Assembly (NCBI RefSeq): GCF_006494365.1
Contig: NZ_VHIP01000011.1
Coordinates: forward strand, 62,001 to 126,000
Direction: 5' to 3'
From: Aestuariibacter sp. GS-14
GTDB lineage: Bacteria > Pseudomonadota > Gammaproteobacteria > Enterobacterales > Alteromonadaceae
Length of the DNA: 64,000 bases
A program made the position numbers and the translations under genes. The notes under the pieces were generated by a model. It had not been told where the DNA came from. It saw only the letters and a list, made by a program, of their open reading frames with translations, and did not search any database. Shown one piece after another: positions 1 through 8,099 of this stretch; position 1 is the first letter of the stretch; every line of letters begins with the position of its first letter.

Positions 1-31
1 ATACAGTTTGCTAAATGCAGAGTCGAGCGAT

Positions 32-56
32 AAAAACGAGTTTCACAGTAGTGAAA
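32..56 (-). terminator. possible terminator of the tRNA cluster
   Basis: On the minus strand a 6-bp stem (TTTCAC/GTGAAA, loop of 4) is followed after four bases by five T residues, downstream of the last tRNA-Pro. The stem is short, so this is a weak intrinsic-terminator call. It fits the end of the tRNA operon, but another gene could lie beyond the window edge. Confidence 0.35.
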
Positions 57-106
57 TGCGGAGTGGTCATAAAAACAGCAAAATTGCGATTTGCGAAGCT
101 GATAAA

Positions 107-183
107 TGGTCGGTGAGACAGGATTTGAACCTGCGACCCCTTGTACCCAAAACAAGTGCGCTACCAAGCTGCGCCACTCACCG
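107..183 (-). tRNA. tRNA-Pro (anticodon TGG), downstream copy
   Basis: The reverse complement folds as a 77-nt tRNA starting CGGTGAG and ending in an encoded CCA. The anticodon loop TTTGGGT places TGG at positions 34-36, so it reads proline CCN codons. It is the last gene of a five-tRNA minus-strand cluster. Its sequence is identical over the whole gene to the tRNA-Pro at 602-678, pointing to duplication or gene conversion. Confidence 0.97.
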
Positions 184-206
184 ACACGAAGAGATATTTG
201 CTGAAG

Positions 207-291
207 TGGTGCGGAAGGAGAGACTTGAACTCTCACGCCGTGAAGCACTGGAACCTAAATCCAGCGTGTCTACCAATTTCACCACTTCCGC
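207..291 (-). tRNA. tRNA-Leu (anticodon TAG)
   Basis: This is an 85-nt class II tRNA with a long variable arm, as expected for leucine. It starts GCGGAAGTGG and ends in an encoded CCA. The anticodon loop TTTAGGT gives TAG (leucine CUN). It sits between tRNA-His and the downstream tRNA-Pro in the same minus-strand cluster, like leuT in the enterobacterial argX-hisR-leuT-proM operon, although that gene has a different leucine anticodon. Confidence 0.97.
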
Positions 292-297
292 GAAAAA

Positions 298-374
298 TGG
301 GGTGGACGATGGGACTTGAACCCACGACAACCGGAATCACAATCCGGGGCTCTACCAACTGAGCTACGCCCACC
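298..374 (-). tRNA. tRNA-His (anticodon GTG)
   Basis: A 77-nt tRNA starting GGTGGGC, the first G being the extra G-1 typical of histidine tRNAs, and ending in an encoded CCA. The anticodon loop TTGTGAT gives GTG. Only 6 nt separate it from tRNA-Leu, so both must be cut from one transcript. Confidence 0.97.
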
Positions 375-499
375 ATTGAGGTGTTGCTGATTATACAAAT
401 AATAGCTGTGGTTTGGTAACTATTATTTGTTTATGCTACGTTTTTTAACCAATTCGGACAAACTGTCTGACCTGGCGTTTCACCCTGCCGACCTCGCTT

Positions 500-576
<77 letters not shown>

Positions 577-601
577 TCGGCGAATCTACGCTAGCATAAA
601 G

Positions 602-678
602 TGGTCGGTGAGACAGGATTTGAACCTGCGACCCCTTGTACCCAAAACAAGTGCGCTACCAAGCTGCGCCACTCACCG
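602..678 (-). tRNA. tRNA-Pro (anticodon TGG), upstream copy
   Basis: A 77-nt tRNA identical to the copy at 107-183, with encoded CCA and anticodon TGG. It is the first gene transcribed from the promoter at 722-750. Its extra presence at the head of the cluster is the main difference from the enterobacterial Arg-His-Leu-Pro operon. Confidence 0.97.
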
Positions 679-721
679 ACTGCGTAACAGGAGCAAATTT
701 CCCTCTCGTTACGGGGGGCGC

Positions 722-750
722 ATGTTACCGATTTGCCCCTACCTCGTCAA
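722..750 (-). promoter_or_regulatory. sigma-70 promoter of the tRNA cluster
   Basis: On the minus strand TTGACG and TAACAT are separated by exactly 17 bp. They are followed by the GC-rich stretch GCGCCCCCC, which resembles the discriminator of stringently controlled stable-RNA promoters, and preceded by an A/T-rich stretch. The spacing places transcription initiation about 35 nt before the first tRNA-Pro. Growth-rate or ppGpp control is inferred from the discriminator only. Confidence 0.75.
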
Positions 751-972
751 ACACTTTTTTCACGCAAAATGTTCATATGCTCATTAACTCATCAACCGTG
801 TTATTTTTTCGCCAATTTGGGGGGCTGAGGCACATAATTCCCCTCGGCTGTGTAAATAGTGAAATTATGGCTGCGAGCGCACTATAGACGGAATGCTAAC
901 TTCCTAAGCCGGGCTATTTGTGTGAAAATATCGCACTCCCGTTTTTTAATTCACTGGAAGCAGCAAGCAACT

Positions 973-1827
973 ATGACCGCGCACCTTATAGATGGTAAAC
1001 AAATTGCCAAACAAGTCCGACAAGACGTCGCCAGTTATGTGAAATCGTTAAACGACGCCGGAAAACGTCAACCTGGCCTGGCAGTGGTACTGGTAGGTGC
1101 TGATCCTGCTTCTCAAGTGTATGTCTCTAACAAACGCAAAGCCTGCGAAGAAGTTGGCTTTTTATCCCGCTCTTTCGATTTACCTGCCGACAGCAATCAG
1201 GATGAATTAATTGAGCTGGTTGATAAGCTCAACAATGATCCGGAAATTGACGGCATACTGGTTCAATTACCCTTGCCTGCGGGGCTCAACGCCGAAGCCA
1301 TTTTAGAACGCATACACCCGCACAAAGACGTTGATGGCTTCCATCCATACAATATCGGCCGATTAGCACAACGTATTCCAGCGCTGCGCCCTTGTACGCC
1401 CAAAGGCATCATGACCATGATTGAAGCCACCAAGCGCCCGGTGAAAGGACTGGATGCGGTGATTGTTGGCGCTTCAAACATTGTAGGACGCCCGATGTCG
1501 CTGGAGCTATTGCTGGCGGGCTGCACGGTAACCACCTGCCACAAATTTACTCAGGACTTAAAATCGCACGTTAGCCGCGCAGACTTGCTGGTCGTGGCCG
1601 TAGGCAAACCTGAATTTATTCCAGGCGACTGGATTAAGCCAGGCGCCATTGTGATTGACGTGGGTATTAACCGCACCGCAGAAGGTGGTCTGGTAGGTGA
1701 TGTGGAGTTTGACAAAGCAAAAGACCGTGCTGGCTACATCACACCGGTGCCCGGTGGCGTGGGTCCTATGACCGTTGCAAGCCTGATTGAAAACACGCTG
1801 GAAGCTTACGTTAAGTTTCATTCATGA
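973..1827 (+). CDS. folD: bifunctional methylenetetrahydrofolate dehydrogenase / methenyltetrahydrofolate cyclohydrolase FolD
   Basis: FolD interconverts 5,10-methylene-, 5,10-methenyl- and 10-formyl-tetrahydrofolate in the cytosol, feeding purine and formyl-Met synthesis. The 284-residue protein has the usual family length. It shows the catalytic lysine region [11 protein letters not shown] (about residues 50-60), the folate motif [10 protein letters not shown], the DVDGFHP motif, the NADP-binding GASNIVGRP and the C-terminal PGGVGPMT signature. The ATG at 973 was chosen because family similarity starts there; an in-frame upstream ATG at 859 would add 38 unrelated residues. Its stop overlaps the next gene (ATGA), so the two are translationally coupled. 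The region 680-972 upstream holds the tRNA promoter and presumably the folD promoter, but I see no convincing folD -35/-10 pair. Confidence 0.97.
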   Translation: MTAHLIDGKQIAKQVRQDVASYVKSLNDAGKRQPGLAVVLVGADPASQVYVSNKRKACEEVGFLSRSFDLPADSNQDELIELVDKLNNDPEIDGILVQLPLPAGLNAEAILERIHPHKDVDGFHPYNIGRLAQRIPALRPCTPKGIMTMIEATKRPVKGLDAVIVGASNIVGRPMSLELLLAGCTVTTCHKFTQDLKSHVSRADLLVVAVGKPEFIPGDWIKPGAIVIDVGINRTAEGGLVGDVEFDKAKDRAGYITPVPGGVGPMTVASLIENTLEAYVKFHS

Positions 1828-2375
1828 GCATGATACCAGACACCCCGGCCAGCCTGCATGTGCAGCGCTGGTTGGATACCATGGTAATTGCGCATAACTT
1901 TTGTCCATTTGCCCGTTATGTGCGTGAGCACAACCAAATCCGCTATGCAGAATGCACAAGTGCCGACATGGCCGATGCACTCACCGCGCTGCAAGATGAA
2001 TGCGATCTACTGGACAACGACCCGGCAATTGCGACCACCCTGTTAATTTTGCCTTCCGGTTGGGACCAATTTGACGATTTCCTGTTGCTGATTGACATGG
2101 CCCAACAGTGCATTGACCACTGGGACTACAGTGGGATCTACCAACTTGCCACCTTCCACCCTGATTATTTATTCGCAGGCGAAGATCCGCAAAGTGCCAG
2201 CCACTACACCAACCGGTCACCGCACCCGGTTTTGCATATCATCAGAGAAAAAGACATTACTGCCGCGTTAGCGCACTATGACGATCCTCATGCGATTCCG
2301 GATACCAATATCGCTAATGCACAAGCAATAGGGTGTCCTCATCTGGCCGCACAACTGGCAGCCTGTAAAGCGTAA
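1824..2375 (+). CDS. DUF1415 family protein
   Basis: A 183-residue cytosolic protein of the uncharacterised DUF1415 family. Recognisable family landmarks are NFCPFA near residue 27, the [15 protein letters not shown] block in the middle and [15 protein letters not shown] after it. There is no signal peptide or membrane segment. The start codon overlaps the folD stop as ATGA, so the two are probably co-translated. The conserved Cys and His residues suggest a metal or redox role, but the function is unknown. Confidence 0.9.
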   Translation: MSMIPDTPASLHVQRWLDTMVIAHNFCPFARYVREHNQIRYAECTSADMADALTALQDECDLLDNDPAIATTLLILPSGWDQFDDFLLLIDMAQQCIDHWDYSGIYQLATFHPDYLFAGEDPQSASHYTNRSPHPVLHIIREKDITAALAHYDDPHAIPDTNIANAQAIGCPHLAAQLAACKA

Positions 2376-2402
2376 AACCGCATAGGAAAGGTTAAGGTGT
2401 AT

Positions 2403-2427
2403 ATTGGCCCGTCCAGCGGGCCAATTT
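2403..2427 (+). terminator. hairpin terminator after the folD-DUF1415 pair
   Basis: A 9-bp perfect stem (ATTGGCCCG/CGGGCCAAT, 5-nt loop) lies between the convergent DUF1415 and DUF4340 genes. Only a short T-stretch follows on the plus strand, so it may be a weak or Rho-assisted terminator. Confidence 0.55.
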
Positions 2428-2441
2428 CAGAGTGCACTGAC

Positions 2442-3431
2442 CTAGTTCAATTCAGGCGATTTAATTAAATCTGAACGTTGGCTAAGCAGGCCTCTGGCCT
2501 GAAAATCAGTGAGTTTGAATACCCAGTTATCAATGCCATCAGGCGTCCATATAGCGCCATCACCACTCACTGGTTGTATGATTACACGGTAACCGGTCTC
2601 GCCCTTTCTGGCGTTGTATAACTTTATCGCAAGCTCATTGGTGTCATTGCGCAAGGTAACAGACTGCACAGCCTTCCCCAGCACTTCTTCCGGCAGCCGC
2701 ACCCGTACATCGTCATAACTCATGTTCACAATGTCATTTAAGGTTTGCGACAAAATCCCCGGATACGCCAGTTCAGACACTGCCACATCAAACAGTTGCC
2801 AATCACCGCTGTCATTACGTGTGAGCGTGTAGGGTTCTTTGCCTTCCACCCGCACTTCAGACAAACTGTTTACAGACAGCGAAATAATTTGCCTGAGCAA
2901 CCAGTCGGCATTGCCAACCGGTAATTCCAGCGGCTTATCGATCAAATAGCTGCGCTGCTGCGAAGGCTCACGGACATACCTCCCCATGCCACTGCTGGCA
3001 AGATTGCCCATCAACACACGCCATTGTTTGCTTTCGGTAGCCAGGGTGATCAGTGTGCTTTGGGCACCAGGTTGCGTGACAGGCTCAACGCCCAGCCGCG
3101 AATACTGACTGGCTTTTGCTGTTTTGGCTTCCAGTACCGTGGCCTGGGTTAACTGACTGACAAAACCAGACAACTCATCCAGATTAACCGGAAAAGTTAA
3201 CAGGCTATCCAGATGGGTAGCTACCCACTGATCCTGGTCGCGGCGCGCACTAAAAACGACGCCTTCGGCCGTTTCAATCGTCACAGCATTTAATAGCGCC
3301 GCATTTTCTTCTAATCCGCCCAACAGAACATGAGCAGGCGCATTGTTAGCTGTACTTTTGACGACAGTTAAATAATAAGCCCCTGCTAATGACATCACGA
3401 CCAGAATAGCTAGCACGATGATTCGCTTCAT
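2442..3431 (-). CDS. DUF4340 domain-containing protein (ABC exporter accessory)
   Basis: A 329-residue protein with one N-terminal membrane anchor (about residues 5-23), the remainder predicted periplasmic. It looks like the DUF4340 family, which is usually encoded next to GldG-like proteins; the match is by overall pattern and context rather than one sharp motif. It is the last gene of a four-gene minus-strand operon, and its start overlaps the stop of the GldG-like gene by 4 nt. It probably works as a periplasmic partner of the ABC transporter. The substrate is unknown. Confidence 0.8.
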   Translation of the reverse strand: MKRIIVLAILVVMSLAGAYYLTVVKSTANNAPAHVLLGGLEENAALLNAVTIETAEGVVFSARRDQDQWVATHLDSLLTFPVNLDELSGFVSQLTQATVLEAKTAKASQYSRLGVEPVTQPGAQSTLITLATESKQWRVLMGNLASSGMGRYVREPSQQRSYLIDKPLELPVGNADWLLRQIISLSVNSLSEVRVEGKEPYTLTRNDSGDWQLFDVAVSELAYPGILSQTLNDIVNMSYDDVRVRLPEEVLGKAVQSVTLRNDTNELAIKLYNARKGETGYRVIIQPVSGDGAIWTPDGIDNWVFKLTDFQARGLLSQRSDLIKSPELN

Positions 3432-5293
3432 GCTGATATCTCCTCCCTGACTTTCTTACCTGCCCTGCGCCTAACCAGCCGCGAGAACAACCACAGCAAA
3501 GTCACCAGTAACACGGGTGATGCAGCAATGTTCAACAATTTCAGGTAGTTTCCCAGTGTGTCGATATCGCGCTCCAATTGATACCTGACATCCCGCAATT
3601 CCCGGCGAATGGCGGCCCGTTGGGCAATAAAATCATCAAGCGCGGCTTGTTGTTCAGTGGTTAACGTAAGTGCGCCTGATTCACTTTGCGCATTTTGTAA
3701 TTGAGCTAACTGCGCTTCCGTTTGCTGTAATTGAGCCTGTAAGCGTTCTTCCTGTTCACGGAAACGGGCCTGAGCCTTGGCTTCTAACGCTTGCACTACC
3801 ACAAAAGGACGCGCATAAGTGCCACGTCCGCGAATACTAATTAACGCATTGCTTCCGGCCAGGTTTTCACTGGCGTTAATAATGGCGTCTCCGTTGTTTG
3901 CAAACGGCGTGAACAGTGTCTCGCCAAAGAAATTGGTTTGTTGTACCCAAAAACGATCTGCCAGAAGGTCGGCATCAGTAAACACAATCAAATTAAGCTG
4001 CGATGTCTGACTGGCATGGGCAGCTTGTACGATGCTGACTTCTTCCGACTTTGGCGCACTCTGAAACGCTGAATTTGCGTTACCGGTAACTCTCGCCGCC
4101 AGGGTAAACTGCTGCTTGTTAGTATCGAGCATACGTTGTAGAACCTGCGGTTCACGGGTGAGTGCATAATCACTACTGTTTACCGCCACACTCGCAGGCG
4201 AAGAATAGGCTAACGGAGTCAGTCTCAACTGGCTATTTTCAATTAACGACAGCGGCGCAAAAGAAGCACCGTTAATGAGTTCCAGATTCGCTGTAACAAT
4301 ATCTTCGCGGTTTAACTGCCCGGCAGTCAGTCCTACGATACCCGGGTGGCGTGAAACGCCACCTTCGGGCGTGCGAATTTCCAGACCCAGTCTGGCATCC
4401 AGCACCACTTTACTGGTATCTACCCGCACTCCCCATTTCTCAAGCAATGGAAATACGGATGAGTTCGCGCCCATGGCGCTCATCATTGCCATTGGATCGG
4501 ATTCAAAATGACTGTCCATAAACAGTAAAATGCGCCCCTGCTTCATGGCAAACTGGTCGATAGAATACAACAACGACTCCGACAGGTTTTGCGGGTGAAT
4601 GACTACCAGTACGTCCGTCTCATCAGGCAACTGCATGGCATCACTGCCAATGGTGGTTACCTTGTACAGCTGATTTAGCTGACTGTAGAAGGTCATGGGC
4701 GGCGTGTATTGACCCGACATCGGATTTTGTCCACCCAGCAGGTTTACATCGGTCAGCAAGGTAACGGATACCGGTTCTGGATCGCTTAACTGATAGATCA
4801 GCTTGCTAATGTCATATTCCAGAAAAGTTTCTTTTTGCGGGTCAAAAAAGCCAATACTGTGTTGATCGTCAACCGCATTGGTACCCGCCAATCCAAAATA
4901 TATTGCTTCGCCAATTGGCCCTAGTGTCGCGCCGGTTAAACCAAACTGCACCGCTAAATCCTCAGACTCAGAAAACGGCTCAGGATCGATAATTTTCAGG
5001 GTTATTTTGCCATTGGCTCGCGACGCATATTCCTCAAGTAAACTTTGCACCCGATTGGCATAGTTGCGCAGGGCCGTCATGCCTTTGGAGGCCGAATCGG
5101 AGAAGAAGAAATACAATACGATTGGCTCGTCTAAATCATCAAGTACATCCTGGCTTCCGGGCGACAGCGAATACACTTTATCTTCGGTTAAATCCACACG
5201 GTAATGACCTAACAATTCGTTGTTGATCACCACTACGCCAAAAAACAGCACAATCAGCAGAGCCAGTGTAGTAAAGGCAGTTGTTTTTCTCAT
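3428..5293 (-). CDS. GldG-like ABC transporter auxiliary protein
   Basis: A 621-residue protein with an N-terminal membrane segment (about residues 8-27), a large extracytoplasmic region beginning HYRVDLTEDKVYSLSPGS, an Ala/Gln-rich coiled coil (about residues 515-580) and a C-terminal membrane segment followed by a basic tail. This is the layout of the GldG / ABC_transp_aux family, associated in Bacteroidetes with gliding motility but also found in non-gliding proteobacteria. It lies 2 nt after the permease gene and overlaps the DUF4340 gene. It is probably the extracytoplasmic component of the complex. Gliding itself should not be assumed. Confidence 0.87.
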   Translation of the reverse strand: MRKTTAFTTLALLIVLFFGVVVINNELLGHYRVDLTEDKVYSLSPGSQDVLDDLDEPIVLYFFFSDSASKGMTALRNYANRVQSLLEEYASRANGKITLKIIDPEPFSESEDLAVQFGLTGATLGPIGEAIYFGLAGTNAVDDQHSIGFFDPQKETFLEYDISKLIYQLSDPEPVSVTLLTDVNLLGGQNPMSGQYTPPMTFYSQLNQLYKVTTIGSDAMQLPDETDVLVVIHPQNLSESLLYSIDQFAMKQGRILLFMDSHFESDPMAMMSAMGANSSVFPLLEKWGVRVDTSKVVLDARLGLEIRTPEGGVSRHPGIVGLTAGQLNREDIVTANLELINGASFAPLSLIENSQLRLTPLAYSSPASVAVNSSDYALTREPQVLQRMLDTNKQQFTLAARVTGNANSAFQSAPKSEEVSIVQAAHASQTSQLNLIVFTDADLLADRFWVQQTNFFGETLFTPFANNGDAIINASENLAGSNALISIRGRGTYARPFVVVQALEAKAQARFREQEERLQAQLQQTEAQLAQLQNAQSESGALTLTTEQQAALDDFIAQRAAIRRELRDVRYQLERDIDTLGNYLKLLNIAASPVLLVTLLWLFSRLVRRRAGKKVREEISA

Positions 5294-5295
5294 GG

Positions 5296-6030
5296 TTAGT
5301 CAGCCTTCTTATGTTCAATAACAATCAGACTGGCATACAGCCAAATCACCATAATAATCAGAAAGTAACCGACATCATTCATGGCCAGTACGCCCTTGGC
5401 CATGGCTTCGAAATGGGTGAGGAAACTAAAACTGGCCACGGTATCAAGCACCAGATTCCCGGCCCAGGATTCAAAAGCATCAAGCACAATGCCACTGCCA
5501 GACACCACAAACAGAAAACACACCACTACGGCCAAAATAAACGCTACCACCTGATTGCGGGTGAAGGCAGACATGCAGGTGCTGATAGCCAAAAAGGCAC
5601 CCGCCATGAGCCAACTGCCAATATAGGCAGCCAGAATAATGCCGTTATCGGGTTGCCCCAGATAATTCACGCTGAGCCACAAAGGAAACGTCAACATTAA
5701 CGACAAGGCCAGAATCAGCCATGCAGCCAGAAATTTACCCAGTACGGCTTCACCAATACTCACAGGCAGCGTCATCAGCAATTCGATCGATCCAGACTTG
5801 CGTTCTTCTGCCCAGCTGCGCATTGCCATAGCAGGCACTAAGAACAGATACAGCCATGGATGAAAATTAAAGAATGGGATAAGGTCGGCCTGACCGCGCT
5901 CATACACGTTACCGATGAAGAACGTAAACACGCCAGACAGCATTAAAAAGATGGCAATAAACACGTAAGCAACCGGCGTAGCAAAGAAGCTGCTGAATTC
6001 CCGGCGCGCAATAAACCACACATTAGCCAT
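5296..6030 (-). CDS. ABC transporter permease (GldF/NosY-like, ABC-2 type)
   Basis: A 244-residue integral membrane protein with about six hydrophobic segments. It begins with the short amphipathic stretch WFIARREFSSFF and contains EERKSGSIELLMTLP, the signature of the ABC-2/GldF permease family. Its start overlaps the 3' end of the ATPase gene by 8 nt, and the GldG-like gene follows after 2 nt. It forms the membrane channel of this exporter; the substrate cannot be read from sequence. Confidence 0.9.
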   Translation of the reverse strand: MANVWFIARREFSSFFATPVAYVFIAIFLMLSGVFTFFIGNVYERGQADLIPFFNFHPWLYLFLVPAMAMRSWAEERKSGSIELLMTLPVSIGEAVLGKFLAAWLILALSLMLTFPLWLSVNYLGQPDNGIILAAYIGSWLMAGAFLAISTCMSAFTRNQVVAFILAVVVCFLFVVSGSGIVLDAFESWAGNLVLDTVASFSFLTHFEAMAKGVLAMNDVGYFLIIMVIWLYASLIVIEHKKAD

Positions 6031-6952
6031 GTGATACCTCCCGGGTAGTGATATCCCGAAAGACTTCGTCCAGCCGCCCTTGTTCTAACGTAAGCGTTTC
6101 TACCGGCAGGCGTCGCTGGGTAACGTACTCATTGATCACATGAAAAATATGCTTTCCCGGCTCAGGAAATAGCGTGACCAGACCTGTTTTGCGGTCGATT
6201 TCCATTTCTTCAACGCCATCCAATTCGGCAAGACCAGATATATCTGCCGCGTAACTCATTTTCAGACTCACTGCGTTACAGAATCGCGACTGATGCCGCA
6301 GCGCATTGGGCGTATCGTCAAAACGCAACTGCCCGTTAGCAATGATCATTACCCGGTTACAAACCGCAGTAACTTCTTCCAGAATATGGGTTGAGATCAC
6401 CACAATTTTCTCTTTCGATAAGTCTTCAATTAACTGGCGGACATGGTGCTTCTGATTGGGATCGAGACCATCGGTAGGTTCATCGAGGATAAGGATATCC
6501 GGGTCGTGTAAGATAGCCTGCGCCAGCCCTACCCTGCGTTTAAACCCTTTTGACAGGTTGTCGATTGGCCGGTTAAGCACGTCAGCTAATTCAACCCTGG
6601 CGATCACGTCATACAATCTTTGCTTGCGCGTTTCGCCTCGTAAACCACGCACATCCGCAATAAAATGCAGAAATTGCCAAACGGTCATATCACCATAAGC
6701 AGGCGCGCCTTCAGGTAAATACCCGATATTGCGTTGAATCGCCTTGGCATGAGTGGCATAGCGCCGTTCCTGAATAGTGATATCGCCTGACGTGGGCGGC
6801 AAAAAGCCTGTCAGCATTTTCATGGTAGTGGATTTCCCAGCCCCGTTAGGCCCCAAAAAACCCACAATATTGCCGGGGGCAATATCGAAAGACAAATTAT
6901 CAACCGCTTTAAAATGGTTGTAGTGTTTGGATAAGTTTTTTACTGAGATCAT
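6023..6952 (-). CDS. ABC transporter ATP-binding protein (GldA-like)
   Basis: A protein of about 309 residues with Walker A GPNGAGKST, signature LSKGFKRRVGLAQ, Walker B ILILDEPTDGLDP and switch H in STHI, followed by a C-terminal DUF4162-type extension. It energises the adjacent permease. I place the start at the ATG at 6952, because AGG lies 6 nt upstream of it; the in-frame ATG at 6958 directly abuts that AGG and would have no usable ribosome site. It is the first gene of the operon. A leader of over 200 nt separates it from the terminator hairpin at 7160-7193. Confidence 0.92.
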   Translation of the reverse strand: MISVKNLSKHYNHFKAVDNLSFDIAPGNIVGFLGPNGAGKSTTMKMLTGFLPPTSGDITIQERRYATHAKAIQRNIGYLPEGAPAYGDMTVWQFLHFIADVRGLRGETRKQRLYDVIARVELADVLNRPIDNLSKGFKRRVGLAQAILHDPDILILDEPTDGLDPNQKHHVRQLIEDLSKEKIVVISTHILEEVTAVCNRVMIIANGQLRFDDTPNALRHQSRFCNAVSLKMSYAADISGLAELDGVEEMEIDRKTGLVTLFPEPGKHIFHVINEYVTQRRLPVETLTLEQGRLDEVFRDITTREVSHG

Positions 6953-7309
6953 AGTCATCCTATTTACGATCTGCGACGCTTATTCTTTTCGTTTTTCACA
7001 ACAGCAAAACAGGAGTCACAACGGAAATCGTTCGCGACAATACACGGATGCAATTGTGCGGTTGATATATAGTGACACACGTGCAAATTTCAATCATGTG
7101 TTATGTGATGAATTCACTAAATTCTGCTGTATGGGTTAGTTGATTTCTAACGCTTGAGGAAAAAAGTGTCGCCAGCCAGCAAGGCCAGCGACAAAATGCT
7201 ATGTCCAGGGAGGACGTTAGTTGGGCTATCCCGAAAGAGCTAGCCAGAGTAAGATACACGACAAATATGTGTGTAATGTGTCAGAACCACTACAAAAGTG
7301 TTGCAAACT
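6953..7309. other. intergenic region between the ABC operon and trmO
   Basis: A gap of about 355 bp between divergent genes. On the minus strand it holds three consecutive stem-loops, the last with a U-tract (7160-7245, listed as a candidate ncRNA). The remaining part, 6953-7159, is A/T-rich and should contain the ABC operon promoter, but no single pair of boxes stands out. I see no coding sequence here. Confidence 0.6.
7160..7250 (-). ncRNA. candidate structured small RNA or leader RNA
   Basis: Read on the minus strand there are three consecutive hairpins: 7224-7245 (stem GGCTA/TAGCC), 7203-7215 (stem GTCC/GGAC) and 7167-7193 (11-bp stem with two G-U pairs, loop of 5). The third is followed by C and six T (7160-7165), a good intrinsic terminator. 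No annotated gene is read into it, because trmO lies upstream in the opposite direction. A -10-like TATCTT at 7251-7256 would start transcription right at the first hairpin, but no good -35 is visible. It could be an independent sRNA or an attenuated leader of the ABC operon. I recognise no known RNA family. Confidence 0.5.
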
Positions 7310-8023
7310 ATGACAAAGCCAAAAGCGTATTCAATTGACCCCATTGGCGTCATTGAATCGCCATTTAAGCAAAAATTTGCTATTCCGAGACAACCGGCGC
7401 TAGCCAAAGCCCGCGGGAAAGTGAAATTAATCGCCCCCTTCGATGATGTTAATACTCTGCGGGAAATTGAGACTTACAGTCACGTATGGTTGCTGTTTTT
7501 GTTTCACGAAAATTTGCACAAAGGCTGGTCACCCACGGTAAGAGCCCCCAGACTCGGCGGCAACGCCCGCACAGGCGTGTTTGCCACTCGCAGTACCTTT
7601 CGTCCGAATGGTATTGGTATGTCAGCAGTGGAAAATTTAGGCGTTGAACAAACGACTTCGGGAATTTATTTGCATGTAGGCAATATCGATTTACTGCACG
7701 AGACCCCGATTATCGACATTAAACCGTATATTCCCTATAGCGATAATGTGCAGCATGCCACTGCCACCCTGCTGGAGGATAAACCTGTCCCTGCGTTAGC
7801 GGTGAATTTTACCGACAACGCCCATCGTCAACTGGCACAACAGCCACACTCTGATTTGCAATTGTTGATTGAAAACTGCCTGTCTCAGGACCCCCGCCCG
7901 GCCTACAAACAGTCGATTGCGGATGATCCCAAAACCTATCAGGTACAGCTGTACAATTGCGATATTCACTGGCAGGTTTACCAGGGCGCCGTATGGGTAA
8001 ATGCAATTGTCTTATTATCCTAG
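7310..8023 (+). CDS. trmO: tRNA (N6-threonylcarbamoyladenosine(37)-N6)-methyltransferase TrmO
   Basis: TrmO (formerly TsaA/YaeB) methylates t6A37 of certain ANN-decoding tRNAs using S-adenosylmethionine. The 237-residue protein has the family's single-sheet barrel motifs: IGVIESPFKQKFAIPRQP at the start, YSHVWLLFLFHEN, the RTGVFATRSTFRPNGIG core and DIKPYIPYSD. I chose ATG 7310; a GTG four codons upstream (7298) is also possible, and neither has a strong ribosome site. It is followed closely by proS, as in enterobacteria, but proS appears to have its own promoter. Confidence 0.95.
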   Translation: MTKPKAYSIDPIGVIESPFKQKFAIPRQPALAKARGKVKLIAPFDDVNTLREIETYSHVWLLFLFHENLHKGWSPTVRAPRLGGNARTGVFATRSTFRPNGIGMSAVENLGVEQTTSGIYLHVGNIDLLHETPIIDIKPYIPYSDNVQHATATLLEDKPVPALAVNFTDNAHRQLAQQPHSDLQLLIENCLSQDPRPAYKQSIADDPKTYQVQLYNCDIHWQVYQGAVWVNAIVLLS

Positions 8024-8033
8024 ACTTCAGGCT

Positions 8034-8061
8034 TTGTAAGCGCCGTTAACGCTGCTAGAAT
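8034..8061 (+). promoter_or_regulatory. probable proS promoter
   Basis: TTGTAA and TAGAAT are spaced 16 bp apart just after the trmO stop, giving a leader of about 30 nt before the proS ATG. The boxes are reasonable sigma-70 matches, but no experimental support is available. Confidence 0.5.
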
Positions 8062-8099
8062 ACGCGGGTTTAATAATCAGAAATAGGTAAACACTACCA

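Noticed and set aside
8-362. Two open frames of 103 and 73 codons across the tRNA cluster
   Set aside because: They run antisense through tRNA-Pro, tRNA-Leu and tRNA-His and have no recognisable protein features.
636-887. 83-codon open frame starting inside tRNA-Pro
   Set aside because: It overlaps the tRNA and its promoter and resembles no protein.
5281-5700. 139-codon plus-strand open frame opposite the ABC permease
   Set aside because: It is a His/Gln/Lys-rich shadow of a well-supported membrane protein on the other strand.
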